Positions 16,812 to 24,878 of a DNA stretch of 32,124 nt are shown one piece after another. Position numbers and translations under genes: made by a program. The DNA lies in the NCBI GenBank assembly GCA_002862465.1, contig PKDD01000023.1, positions 1-32,124 on the forward strand, written 5' to 3'. Position 1 is the stretch's first letter. Each line of letters begins with the position of its first letter. The notes below the pieces were generated by a model that saw only the letters and a program-made list of their open reading frames with translations, was not told the origin of the DNA and did not search any database. This stretch comes from Haliea sp. (GTDB lineage: Bacteria > Pseudomonadota > Gammaproteobacteria > Pseudomonadales > Halieaceae).

Positions 16812-17714
16812 TTAGTGAAGGATTTTAGTCTTATCGCCGGCTAAAACATTGGCCAAGTCACTGCGGCTAAATTGATAGTGTTGGTTGCAAAATTCACAAT
16901 CCATGGTAATGCTGCCTAGGTCTTCTAGTAATTCTTCGAGGTCAGCGGGATTTAATGTGATTAAGGCGTTGTAGGTGCGCGCGCGGGAGCAACTACAGTT
17001 AAAACTTACATCCGATGGCTCAAATAGACGGACACGGTCTTCGTGGTAAAGTTGATAGAGCAACTGCTCACTTTCAAGTTGGCATAGGTCACGCTCCGTC
17101 ACTGTAGATGCCAGTGAATAGACGCGCTGCCACTGTTGCCCTCGCTGGTCCTCGTCAGTAGTAATTAGTGGAGGCAGTTGCTGTAACAGCAGACCTGCTG
17201 CCTGTTGCCCGTCGGCTGCCAGCCAGACGCGGGTATTCAATTGCTCAGATCTTTTGAAGTAGCCGTCCAGGCTGTTGGATAGGGAGCCCTGCTCCAGTGG
17301 AACAATACCCTGATAACGCTGGCCATTAGCCGGTTCGATGGTGATCGCTAGGTTGCCGCACTTAAGTAACTCATCATTGTTGTTGGATGTAGCGCGCTCC
17401 GCGCCCGAGGCTATACCGCGCACCCGCAATCGGTGGTCGCATTCCACCATTAGTAGTGGTATCTCGCCCTCGGATCTAGCCTGCAAAATCAATGTCCCTT
17501 CGAACTTGAGATTAGCGCTCAAGAGCACGGCCGCCGCTAGAAATTCTCCCAGTAATCGGCTTACGGCTAAAGGGTATTGATGAATGGCAATTATTTCGCA
17601 ATACGCTGCGTCGAGGTGGACGATTTCGCCACGTATATCCGCATCCTCGAATAAGAAGCGCCGCGTGCCATCGCTGCTTTGCGGTATTTCGATAGAATCA
17701 AGTGTGTCAGACAT
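16812..17714 (-). CDS. hslO: Redox-regulated chaperone Hsp33
   Basis: Hsp33 is a cytoplasmic holdase switched on by oxidative unfolding. The 300-residue protein ends with the zinc-binding redox switch: CxC (Cys240, Cys242 in FNCSCSR) and CxxC (Cys273, Cys276 in DCEFCNQHY). The N-terminal chaperone domain shows GEIVHLD and LGEFLAAAVLLSANLKFEG. GGAG sits seven bases before the ATG at 17714. It precedes pckA by 146 bases on the same strand. The 252-base gap upstream separates it from the divergent LLM gene; nothing clear was found there beyond room for two promoters. Confidence 0.96.
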   Translation of the reverse strand: MSDTLDSIEIPQSSDGTRRFLFEDADIRGEIVHLDAAYCEIIAIHQYPLAVSRLLGEFLAAAVLLSANLKFEGTLILQARSEGEIPLLMVECDHRLRVRGIASGAERATSNNNDELLKCGNLAITIEPANGQRYQGIVPLEQGSLSNSLDGYFKRSEQLNTRVWLAADGQQAAGLLLQQLPPLITTDEDQRGQQWQRVYSLASTVTERDLCQLESEQLLYQLYHEDRVRLFEPSDVSFNCSCSRARTYNALITLNPADLEELLEDLGSITMDCEFCNQHYQFSRSDLANVLAGDKTKILH

Positions 17715-17966
17715 ACTGTGTCTCCGGCAAAGCGCTTAAGTAGATACCCAAAATACTCTGGATACCAGACAAAAGCACATTTTGCCAGCACGAGGGCATA
17801 GCAGAGTCCTGTGCTTCGCCCCGCTAGCAACTGCGCCTAGGGTTTAGTATTTGAGGCCAGTGATAGATAATTTTACCCCCTCTGAGACCTTGGCTGCATT
17901 AGCAGCTACAGTAGGTTTGTTAATTTAAGCAACTCGCTTCCCGTTTACTGTGTGAGGATTTAGGCA

Positions 17967-18833
17967 ATGAGATTTAGTTACCAGATTGGCATGTGCGAGG
18001 CAGACCACTACTTGCCTCTGGCCAGAGCGGCGGAACAAGCGGGGTTCGATGGTATTACCATTCCTGACAGCATTTGCTATCCGCAGGAGGCCAGTTCGAA
18101 ATACCCCTACAATAATGATGGCAGCAGAGAGTTTTTGGAAAGTGTGCCCTTTATTGAAAGCCTCATCGCGGTTGCAGCGATGGCAGCCGTCACCGAGAAA
18201 ATTCGACTAGCGACCTTTGTGTATAAACTTGCCGTGCGGCAAGCACCCGTAGTGGCCAAACAGGTACAGGGCCTGCAATCATTGTCCGGCAATCGTTTTG
18301 ATTTTGGTGTTGGAATTAGTCCTTGGGAGGAGGATTTTGCAATTTGTGGCGTGCCTTGGGAAAAACGTGGCAAACGATTAGATGAGCAAATCGATATTTT
18401 GCGTGGATTAGAGACCGGCGAGTATTTCGGTTATACGGGCGAAATCCATGATATGCCGGCGAATAAGATGAATCCAGTGCCAACTAAACCAACCCCGGTG
18501 CTAATTGGCGGACACACAGAACTCGCCCTGAAGCGTGCTGCCCGCGTGGGCGATGGCTGGATGTGCGCGGGCGCCAACATTGAAGAACTGGAGGCCTATA
18601 TTGGTCGCATCAACCAGTTGCGTCATGAGTATGGCACGGCGGGCCAGCCCTTCAAAATCTACACTACCGGACAGAATGCTTTCACGCCTGATGGGATTGA
18701 AAAGCTAGAAAGTATAGGGGTGTCCGACGTCATTATCGGTTTTCGCAATGTCTATGAAATGGAAGCAGATAAGCCCTTGGAAGAAAAAATCGGTATGCTG
18801 AATTGGTACGCCGGAGAGTTTATTCATGCCTGA
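17967..18833 (+). CDS. LLM class flavin/F420-type oxidoreductase
   Basis: The 288-residue luciferase-like monooxygenase fold protein starts MRFSYQIGMCEADHYLPLARAAEQAGFDGI, closest in pattern to the TIGR03619/TIGR03621-like groups. Supporting segments are IRLATFVYKLAVRQAPVVAKQ, GNRFDFGVGISPWEEDF, KRLDEQIDILRGL, and PVLIGGHTELALKRAARVGDGW, the conserved flavin-side loop. Whether FMN or F420 is used cannot be seen; FMN is more usual in gammaproteobacteria. GAGGA lies about eight bases before the ATG. Its stop overlaps the start of the thiolase-like gene by eight bases, so the two products probably act together. Confidence 0.9.
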   Translation: MRFSYQIGMCEADHYLPLARAAEQAGFDGITIPDSICYPQEASSKYPYNNDGSREFLESVPFIESLIAVAAMAAVTEKIRLATFVYKLAVRQAPVVAKQVQGLQSLSGNRFDFGVGISPWEEDFAICGVPWEKRGKRLDEQIDILRGLETGEYFGYTGEIHDMPANKMNPVPTKPTPVLIGGHTELALKRAARVGDGWMCAGANIEELEAYIGRINQLRHEYGTAGQPFKIYTTGQNAFTPDGIEKLESIGVSDVIIGFRNVYEMEADKPLEEKIGMLNWYAGEFIHA

Positions 18834-20301
18834 GTACGGGGCCAATACCCCGATCCTAGTGGGCGTTGCGGCTGTGCAACAAAATAAAGAGGATTATGAG
18901 AGCGCGCTGGAGCCGGTAGCCTTGATGGAGCAGGCGCTGCGTGATGCCGCCATCGACGCAGGCAGTGTGCAACTGCTCAGTCTAGCGGATGAGATTCTGG
19001 TGCCGAAGAGTCTTTGGAGCTATACAGATCCTGGGCGCTTGCTGGCTGTCGCTTTGGGCGCACATTCTGCTAAAACGTTGCTGGCGGAATTTGGGATATT
19101 GCAACAAAGCTTGTTGACTCGGGCTTGTCAGCGCATAAAAGAGGGAGACGCCGAGGTGGTGCTGGTAGCGGGCGGCGAGGCTCGGTTCCGCGCACTGTGT
19201 GCTAGCAAGGCCGGTGTGGAGGCTTTCGAAACCCCACAAGATAATGCTGAGCCAGATATAACGCTGCGACCTCAGGATGATATGTGGTCATCGGTGGAGT
19301 CAGACAGCGGTTTGGGTATGCCTGTCGGGTATTACGCGATACTAGACAGCGCGCTGCGTTATAAGCAGGGTTTGACGGTATCGCAACATCGAGATCAGAT
19401 GGCCAGTATGTACGCTAGGCTAAGTGAAGTGGCGGCAAATAATCCGGATGCTTGGTCTGACCAAGTCGCGTCGGCGTCCCACATTCGCGAGCCTTCCGCT
19501 GCGAACCGTATGCTGGCTTTTCCTTATACGAAACTGCATAACAGTCAGTGGAATGTTGATCAGGCTGCCGGCCTCATATTGTGCTCTGTGCGCGTCGCTG
19601 AGGCCCTGGGGATCGAGCGGAGCAAGTGGGTTTTTCCGCAGGCCTTTTCTGAATCGAATGCCATGTCGGTGGTAGCCAGCCGCAAGGACCTTGGCGCCAA
19701 TCCGGGATTTCGTGTTGCGGGGCAGGTCGCTATGGCGTTGGCTGGGCTAGATTTTAACGATGTACGCTTTTGCGAGTTGTATTCCTGCTTTCCCTATGCG
19801 GTGCGCGTGCAGGTAGAGGAGTTCGGCCTGGACTTGAATCGCGATGTCAGTATCACCGGAGGGATGACCTTCGGTGGGGGGCCGTTGAATAATTTTGCGT
19901 TGCAGGCGACAGTGAAAATGGCTCAGTTGTTGCGAAAAAATCCTACAGAGACGGGCCTAGTAACCACGGTAAGTGGTTTGCTGACGAAGCAGGCCTGTGC
20001 GCTGTGGTCGGCCAACCCAGGGATCAAGGGTTGGACCTATGCAGACGTCACTGATCAGGTAAATGAGCAGACCGAAGTGTGCGAACTGGTTGAAAACTAC
20101 CGTGGAACTGGCTCTGTGGCTGGTTATACCGTGCTCTATCAGGGATTAGATCCCTGGCGCGCTGTGGCCGTATTCGATTTGCCTGATGGTCGGCGCACAG
20201 TAGCTTACAACGAAGATTCTGCCATGATGACGGACATGATGACGCAGGAGTGCTGCGGCATATCCTATGATGTGGGAGAGGGGCGGTTTCGGAAGCGCTA
20301 A
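18826..20301 (+). CDS. Thiolase-superfamily protein, acetyl-CoA acetyltransferase-like, non-canonical active site
   Basis: The 491-residue protein has the thiolase fold pattern (VVLVAGGEAR at 111-120, CELYSCFP at 316-323, TTVSGLLTK near 380-388) and a C-terminal OB-like extension (about 400-491), as in the large 'acetyl-CoA acetyltransferase' family seen in Mycobacterium and Proteobacteria. The usual G-H-P motif is replaced by GGMTFGGGPLNN (345-356), and no clear nucleophilic cysteine motif appears in the first half (the region reads FGILQQSLLTRAC). So it may act on acyl-CoA other than by classic thiolysis. GGAGAG precedes the ATG. It overlaps the LLM gene at its start and the AraC gene at its stop. 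Confidence 0.85.
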   Translation: MPEYGANTPILVGVAAVQQNKEDYESALEPVALMEQALRDAAIDAGSVQLLSLADEILVPKSLWSYTDPGRLLAVALGAHSAKTLLAEFGILQQSLLTRACQRIKEGDAEVVLVAGGEARFRALCASKAGVEAFETPQDNAEPDITLRPQDDMWSSVESDSGLGMPVGYYAILDSALRYKQGLTVSQHRDQMASMYARLSEVAANNPDAWSDQVASASHIREPSAANRMLAFPYTKLHNSQWNVDQAAGLILCSVRVAEALGIERSKWVFPQAFSESNAMSVVASRKDLGANPGFRVAGQVAMALAGLDFNDVRFCELYSCFPYAVRVQVEEFGLDLNRDVSITGGMTFGGGPLNNFALQATVKMAQLLRKNPTETGLVTTVSGLLTKQACALWSANPGIKGWTYADVTDQVNEQTEVCELVENYRGTGSVAGYTVLYQGLDPWRAVAVFDLPDGRRTVAYNEDSAMMTDMMTQECCGISYDVGEGRFRKR

Positions 20302-21293
20302 TGTTTACGGACCTCTCCAGGTGTCATTCCTGTCCATTTAACATATGCCCGGCGGAAGTTCGATGGATCACTGAAGCCTATTTTATAAGCGATACTGGAT
20401 AAAGACAGGCGTGTGTTTAGCAGGTAGCGGGTGGCATGTTCGCCGCGCACCTGATCTAGCAGTTGTTGAAAAGACTGCTGTTCTTCATCGAGTCGCCGTC
20501 GGTACGTGCGTGGGCTTAGATTTAGCATAGTCGCAATTCGCGGCATTTGAGGATACTGACCCTCCAGTTTGCGTAACAATCGCAGGGTTTGCTCAGCTAC
20601 TGACTTCTCTTCTTCCAGATCTGCCAGCAGACGGACACATTCCGCTTCATAAAGATTCCGCAATATCGGATTGGAAGAGGGAACGGTTGTGTTGAGGAGG
20701 TCGCGATGAAATAAAATACGGCCTTTCACACAGTTGAAGTAAACGGCTTCTCCTAGGGCTTCATAATAGGCGCTAGAGTGAGCCGGCTTCGGGTAGGGTA
20801 GCTCCATATGTAGACAAAAGTCAGGCTCGGTTAACAAGCCACGTATGGTGTTAATGAAAGCGCCATAAAAAAGCTCATACCCAAACTCGACCGACAGATC
20901 GCCCGGCGTGTTGAACAGTGTTAAGGCACACTGCTCGCCTATGGTGTCAAGCTCGATCTGGAGTCCTGAGGCTAATATATGTTGGTACTTAAGCAATAAA
21001 TCCATAACTTGTGCGAGGTCACGACAGGTCATAAAAGCCTGACCCAATATAGCGTGAGCGCTCAGATTAAGACGCAATCCCAGCTCTAACCCTAGTGCAG
21101 GCTTGCTGGTTAGCTTTTGCGCGTTAGTGACGACTTGAGTGAAGTCTGCATCATTGATGCGAGCGCCTATTCCGGAAATACCGCTGGTTGCGAGTGTGGT
21201 GCCCATGAGCAAGTTGTCACGCGTGCAACCCTGACTCTCCGCCATATCGATAAGAATCAGGACGTACTGTGCTGGCGTGCTGGTATTGGGCAT
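20298..21293 (-). CDS. AraC-family transcriptional regulator with Arabinose_bd-type sensor domain
   Basis: A 331-residue regulator. The N-terminal two thirds look like the Arabinose_bd-type domain common in AraC proteins that sense hydrophobic or amine ligands (ALGLELGLRLNLSAHAILGQAFMTC region). The C-terminal domain carries two helix-turn-helix motifs (MPRIATMLNLSPRTYRRRL and LSSIAYKIGFSDPSNFRRAYVKW). I chose the ATG at 21293; a TTG at 21329 with an AGG upstream would add 12 residues and overlaps an inverted repeat. It is convergent and overlapping by four bases with the thiolase-like gene and divergent from the diiron gene, so it likely controls one or both. Confidence 0.88.
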   Translation of the reverse strand: MPNTSTPAQYVLILIDMAESQGCTRDNLLMGTTLATSGISGIGARINDADFTQVVTNAQKLTSKPALGLELGLRLNLSAHAILGQAFMTCRDLAQVMDLLLKYQHILASGLQIELDTIGEQCALTLFNTPGDLSVEFGYELFYGAFINTIRGLLTEPDFCLHMELPYPKPAHSSAYYEALGEAVYFNCVKGRILFHRDLLNTTVPSSNPILRNLYEAECVRLLADLEEEKSVAEQTLRLLRKLEGQYPQMPRIATMLNLSPRTYRRRLDEEQQSFQQLLDQVRGEHATRYLLNTRLSLSSIAYKIGFSDPSNFRRAYVKWTGMTPGEVRKH

Positions 21294-21324
21294 GCGTCTA
21301 TTTGGCCACAAAAGACTGCTAATT

Positions 21325-21343
21325 GACAAGACTTTACCTTGTC
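21325..21343. promoter_or_regulatory. Inverted repeat between the AraC and diiron genes
   Basis: GACAAG (21325-21330) and CTTGTC (21338-21343) are perfect repeats around seven bases. A TTGACA hexamer at 21323-21328 overlaps the left arm, but no matching -10 is seen 16-18 bases downstream. It is placed as an operator should be in this divergent intergenic region. Confidence 0.35.
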
Positions 21344-21353
21344 CGGTTTTTCC

Positions 21354-21405
21354 CTATCGCCCATAGTGAGTGTCTGGATTCGATAACTCACTAGACGAGC
21401 GATAG
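21354..21405 (+). promoter_or_regulatory. Nested inverted repeat in the diiron gene leader
   Basis: Outer arms CTATCGC (21354-21360) and GCGATAG (21399-21405) enclose inner arms TAGTGAGT (21364-21371) and ACTCACTA (21386-21393). All 15 pairs are perfect, with small internal loops and a 14-base apical loop. The structure ends two bases before the ATG of the diiron gene, so as RNA it would cover the translation start region; as DNA it could be a bipartite operator. Confidence 0.55.
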
Positions 21406-21407
21406 CT

Positions 21408-22595
21408 ATGCAAATTAAATGGACCGAAGAAGCCCCCCGAAAAATCCAGCGTCATGCAGGCGCCGATTACCCCAGTGAAAATCCTGACCTGGAGGATCTG
21501 CTGACCAGTGCCGATGTTGACCATGTGGCCGAGATTTTCCAGACCCCATTGAGTGGCTCCTATAACTGGGATTATAAGGTGCAGGATGATCGGATTAAGA
21601 AACTCTATGATCTTGGCAAACAGCTTAACTGGGACCCCGAAATGGACATTGACTGGGACCGCCCTTGGCCTGCAGAAGAGCGAGCGCCAGAGATGATGAA
21701 CCTGCATGATTATGAGCCTTACCTGGCTATGGACGAAAAAACCAAGGATGAGTTCTGGTTGCATATGAATGCTTGGAGTCTGTCCCAATTCCTGCACGGT
21801 GAGCAGGGCGCGCTGTTAGTAGCCTCCCAACTGTGCTCGTGCGCTCCTTCGTTGAATGCCAAGCTCTACGCGGCCTCACAGACTTTCGATGAGGCGCGTC
21901 ATGTCGAGGTGTTCAATAAATACCTGCAGCAGCGAGTGGGAATGACCTATCCGATCAATACGCATCTTAAGAGCATTATTGATAAAATTCTCACCGATGA
22001 ACGTTGGGATATGAAGTTCATTGGCATGCAAATCGTGATCGAAGGCCTTGCGCTGTCAGCTTTCGGTACAGCCCGCGAAACTACTCCCGATGAAGTTCTT
22101 AAGGATGTGCTGTATCTCGTCACTCGCGACGAAGCGCGGCACGTGACGTTTGGGGTTAACTACCTGGAAGAATTTGTTAAGACATTGACCGACGAAGAAC
22201 GCGAAGAGCGAGCGCAGTTCGCTTATGAGGCTTGTGCCATCAGTCGTGAGCGCCTAGTGGCTACAGATGTATTTAGGCACTTTGGCTGGGATGTGGAAGA
22301 GGCTCGAAAAAAAGTGCTAGAAGGCTTTGTAATGTCTACTTTCCGTAATCTACTGTTTCAGCGCGTCATCCCGAATCTCGCCCGTATCGGATTACTGACC
22401 GAGAAAATACGACCTAAATTTGAATCTTTAGGCGTATTGGATTATGAAAACCTCGCCACGGACGGTGATATTGATTGGTCTGTACTGGAGCGTCCCCTTG
22501 ATACCCAGGAAGCGCAGTCATATGAGCAGAGTATGCTGGCGGCATTCGCTCTTAAACACGAGGAGGAAAGTGCAAAGGTTGACACTGCCGCCTAA
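21408..22595 (+). CDS. Ferritin-like diiron protein (R2/AurF-like)
   Basis: A 395-residue soluble protein of the ferritin-like superfamily. A full set of diiron ligands is visible: Glu132 in HGEQGALL, Glu162 and His165 in DEARHVEVF, Glu212 in IVIEGLALS, Glu242 and His245 in RDEARHVTFG. The two DEARHV repeats mark the two halves of the four-helix bundle. Such proteins are oxygen-activating oxidases or oxygenases; the substrate here is unknown. The N-terminal 90 residues are Trp/Asp-rich (NWDPEMDIDWDRPWP). Neighbouring LLM and thiolase-like genes suggest metabolism of a hydrophobic compound. No good ribosome-binding site is seen before the ATG at 21408, which sits directly behind the nested inverted repeat. 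Confidence 0.88.
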   Translation: MQIKWTEEAPRKIQRHAGADYPSENPDLEDLLTSADVDHVAEIFQTPLSGSYNWDYKVQDDRIKKLYDLGKQLNWDPEMDIDWDRPWPAEERAPEMMNLHDYEPYLAMDEKTKDEFWLHMNAWSLSQFLHGEQGALLVASQLCSCAPSLNAKLYAASQTFDEARHVEVFNKYLQQRVGMTYPINTHLKSIIDKILTDERWDMKFIGMQIVIEGLALSAFGTARETTPDEVLKDVLYLVTRDEARHVTFGVNYLEEFVKTLTDEEREERAQFAYEACAISRERLVATDVFRHFGWDVEEARKKVLEGFVMSTFRNLLFQRVIPNLARIGLLTEKIRPKFESLGVLDYENLATDGDIDWSVLERPLDTQEAQSYEQSMLAAFALKHEEESAKVDTAA

Positions 22596-22651
22596 GCGAT
22601 TGCGGCCGCCCTAATGGGTTGTAGGTGATTGAGTATTAAACACTCTAGGCG

Positions 22652-22682
22652 AAAAAAAGCCGGCGTAGTAGCCGGCTTTTTT
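22652..22682. terminator. Bidirectional terminator between the diiron gene and rpsT
   Basis: GCCGGC (22659-22664) and GCCGGC (22671-22676) form a stem around GTAGTA, extended by A and T runs on both sides (seven As before, six Ts after). It works for the diiron gene on the plus strand and rpsT on the minus strand. Confidence 0.88.
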
Positions 22683-22703
22683 GTTCCTGTTCCATAGGCC
22701 GTA

Positions 22704-22970
22704 CTAGATCGTTAACGCCTTTACTTGTGCATTGAGACGGCTTTTATGACGTGCGGCCTTATTTTTGTGGATGATGCCTTTGTCCGCTAAGCGATCGATA
22801 ACCGGCACAGCATTATCATAGGCGGATTTTGCTGCCACAGGATCACCGCTGCCGATGGCGGCGTTGACCTTCTTGATCACCGTGCGAACCAGCGATCTCA
22901 GACTGGCATTATGAGTGCGACGCTTTTCTGACTGACGGGCACGTTTTTTTGCTTGCGGTGAGTTCGCCAC
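22704..22970 (-). CDS. rpsT: 30S ribosomal protein S20
   Basis: S20 binds 16S rRNA early in small-subunit assembly. The 88-residue basic protein begins [20 protein letters not shown] and contains the conserved [11 protein letters not shown] and [16 protein letters not shown] segments. The start is a GTG (22968-22970) with GAGG about nine bases upstream; E. coli rpsT also uses a non-ATG start (UUG, as I recall), which is tied to its autoregulation. It is a single-gene unit with its own promoter at 23013-23041 and a shared terminator. Confidence 0.98.
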   Translation of the reverse strand: MANSPQAKKRARQSEKRRTHNASLRSLVRTVIKKVNAAIGSGDPVAAKSAYDNAVPVIDRLADKGIIHKNKAARHKSRLNAQVKALTI

Positions 22971-23012
22971 TGTTTACAACCTCGATTGAGAGTCGAAAAA
23001 TTTCAAGGCGCG

Positions 23013-23041
23013 ATTATTCACATTCGCTATTCGCTTGTCAA
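23013..23041 (-). promoter_or_regulatory. Strong sigma-70-type promoter of rpsT
   Basis: On the minus strand TTGACA (23041-23036, perfect) is 17 bases from AATAAT (23018-23013, five of six). The start would be near 23006, with a leader of about 36 bases. Confidence 0.85.
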
Positions 23042-23077
23042 CCGCTGCGATGCTGGTTTGCTAGATGCCAGCTGATG

Positions 23078-23083
23078 TATACT
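23078..23083 (+). promoter_or_regulatory. Candidate -10 element of the TetR gene at 23134
   Basis: TATACT (five of six) lies 50 bases before the start codon; the -35 region is poor (TGGTTT-like). Back-to-back with the rpsT promoter. Confidence 0.35.
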
Positions 23084-23133
23084 AACGGCTAATAGTCATT
23101 ATTTATAGATTTTTGAGGCTGACGGGGTTACGA

Positions 23134-23760
23134 ATGGATAATTCAGTGGTGACAATTGCCCCTCCTCGCGGCACCCCGGATCGTATTCTAGATGCGGCAG
23201 AAGACATATTTGCTGAAAAAGGCTACAGCGCAACGTCGCTCGGTGATGTCGCAGATCGGGTAGGTATTCGCTCCCCCAGTCTGTATAACCATTTTAAGAA
23301 CAAAGAGGCCCTCTACGAGGCTGTGCTTGAGCGTTTACTGACGGATTTCTCAGCACCGCTGGCAGAACTTGATAGCGGACCCGTGACCAACGAGAGGGTC
23401 TTTCAATGGCTGGAGACCATTGTTCGTCTGCACCATGCTAACCCCAACCTTGCCCGATTACTGCAACATGCAGCCCTTTCTGGAGGCCCGCATACAAATG
23501 AATTGATTGATCGCTTGTTCCGCCCCATGTTTCAGTCGAGCGCAAAGATCGAGGGCGCGGACCTTACTTTTTTAGAAAAATCAGAGTTACAACCTTGGGC
23601 GGTCATGGCTTTTAATAATCTGGTTATGTCTTATGTCACTATGGCGCCGATGTACCGAGACCTGTTAGGCGAAGACCCATTCAGTGACAAAGCGCTTGAA
23701 AATCAGCTTCGTCTAGTCAAAACATTACTGCGAGCAGTTTTTGAATACAAAGAGGAGTAG
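23134..23760 (+). CDS. TetR/AcrR-family transcriptional regulator
   Basis: The 208-residue protein has the TetR DNA-binding domain at about residues 14-60 (PDRILDAAEDIFAEKGYSATS, then VGIRSPSLYNHFKNKEALY). The C-terminal ligand domain is not assignable. I chose the ATG at 23134 with GGGG six bases upstream over a TTG at 23113 with no site. It lies 62 bases before the tyrosine phosphatase gene on the same strand, so it may regulate that gene and itself. Confidence 0.9.
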   Translation: MDNSVVTIAPPRGTPDRILDAAEDIFAEKGYSATSLGDVADRVGIRSPSLYNHFKNKEALYEAVLERLLTDFSAPLAELDSGPVTNERVFQWLETIVRLHHANPNLARLLQHAALSGGPHTNELIDRLFRPMFQSSAKIEGADLTFLEKSELQPWAVMAFNNLVMSYVTMAPMYRDLLGEDPFSDKALENQLRLVKTLLRAVFEYKEE

Positions 23761-23822
23761 ACTTTTCGCATCTACTTTGACATACAACAGTTAATTCACT
23801 GTGCGGAGGTCTGTTCCAAATC

Positions 23823-24818
23823 ATGTTGGATTCAAATGCTGTAAATATCTGGCGTGAGTCAGATGGTGACTACTATATAGAGTGGCGGACAAGTCACCCT
23901 GATACTCGGGTCACGGTTGAACCGGTTATAGCTAATAGAGCTGCAGAGGCATATTACGAGGAGAGTAGAGAGCGGGCGCGCGTGTCCGGTCTCGCACCTG
24001 CTAATAGACACTTTTTTCGGGTGCGTGATCAGCATGGCACGGAAGTGTTAGCGACAGAGCGTAGACTTGGGATGCAGGGGACACCAAATTTCAGGGATTT
24101 TGGTGGATACCGCACTGTCGAAGGACGTTTTGTGAAGTGGGGCTTTTTGTTCCGCTCAGGCCAGTTGTCGAATTTAAGTGAACAGGATGTGGCATTGCTG
24201 TCCAGTCTAGAGCTTGACCTAGTCTGTGATTTTCGGCGTTTGGAGGAGCAGGAAGCCGACCCCAGCAGGCTGCCTAAAAGCAATCCCCCGCGCATAGCGA
24301 GTCTGCCGATTAGTCCTGGCAGCAACGCGCAATTTCTCGATCAAGTCGCAGGTCAGATCGGTGACCGTCAGACGATGTTCGATTTTATGGTGGAGATTAA
24401 CAGAGACTTTGCCGAGGCTCAGACCGAGACATACGCCCGGATGTTTCGCGAGATATTAGCTTTGGAGGACGCGCGATTTTTGGTGCACTGTGCGGCAGGC
24501 AAGGACCGCACTGGCTTTGCTGCGGCAATCATTCTTTTGGCGCTAGGTGTCTCGGAGACAGTTGTGATGCAAGACTATATGCTCACTAAGCAGTTTTTTA
24601 GCCCTTACGCAGAAATTGATCGCCTGCGACAGAAATATCAGATGTATGAGATGGAGACTGAGTCAATTCTGCCGATGCTTGAGGCTCACGAAGACTACTT
24701 GGGCCGCGCCATCATAGCGATTAAGCAGCAATATTCCTCGATAGAGATCTACTTAGACGAGCAAATGGGCGTTGGTCCCACCGAACTTAACCAGTTGCGA
24801 GCGCGATACACAGCGTGA
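23823..24818 (+). CDS. Tyrosine-protein phosphatase (Tyr_phosphatase3 / LipA-like)
   Basis: The 331-residue protein has the dual-specificity phosphatase signature HCAAGKDRTG (222-231; nucleophile Cys223, Arg229) and the family lead-in GTPNFRDFGGY...W.FLFRSGQL (87-115). Residues 1-80 form a small beta-rich N-terminal domain. Relatives act on phosphotyrosine, phosphoserine or phosphoinositides. No signal peptide is visible, so it is probably cytoplasmic. GGAGG lies about 13 bases before the ATG, a long spacing. It follows a TetR gene with 62 bases between and is followed by a GC-rich hairpin. Confidence 0.88.
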   Translation: MLDSNAVNIWRESDGDYYIEWRTSHPDTRVTVEPVIANRAAEAYYEESRERARVSGLAPANRHFFRVRDQHGTEVLATERRLGMQGTPNFRDFGGYRTVEGRFVKWGFLFRSGQLSNLSEQDVALLSSLELDLVCDFRRLEEQEADPSRLPKSNPPRIASLPISPGSNAQFLDQVAGQIGDRQTMFDFMVEINRDFAEAQTETYARMFREILALEDARFLVHCAAGKDRTGFAAAIILLALGVSETVVMQDYMLTKQFFSPYAEIDRLRQKYQMYEMETESILPMLEAHEDYLGRAIIAIKQQYSSIEIYLDEQMGVGPTELNQLRARYTA

Positions 24819-24839
24819 CGGTGTATCAGAAGCCAGACC

Positions 24840-24858
24840 GCCGCCCAGCCGGGGCGGC
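24840..24858. terminator. GC-rich hairpin between convergent genes
   Basis: GCCGCCC (24840-24846) and GGGCGGC (24852-24858) pair perfectly around AGCCG. No T-run follows on either strand, so it may be a processed 3' end or a weak terminator for the phosphatase gene and the convergent secreted-protein gene. Confidence 0.4.
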
Positions 24859-24878
24859 CTAAATTATGAAGCCTCAGA

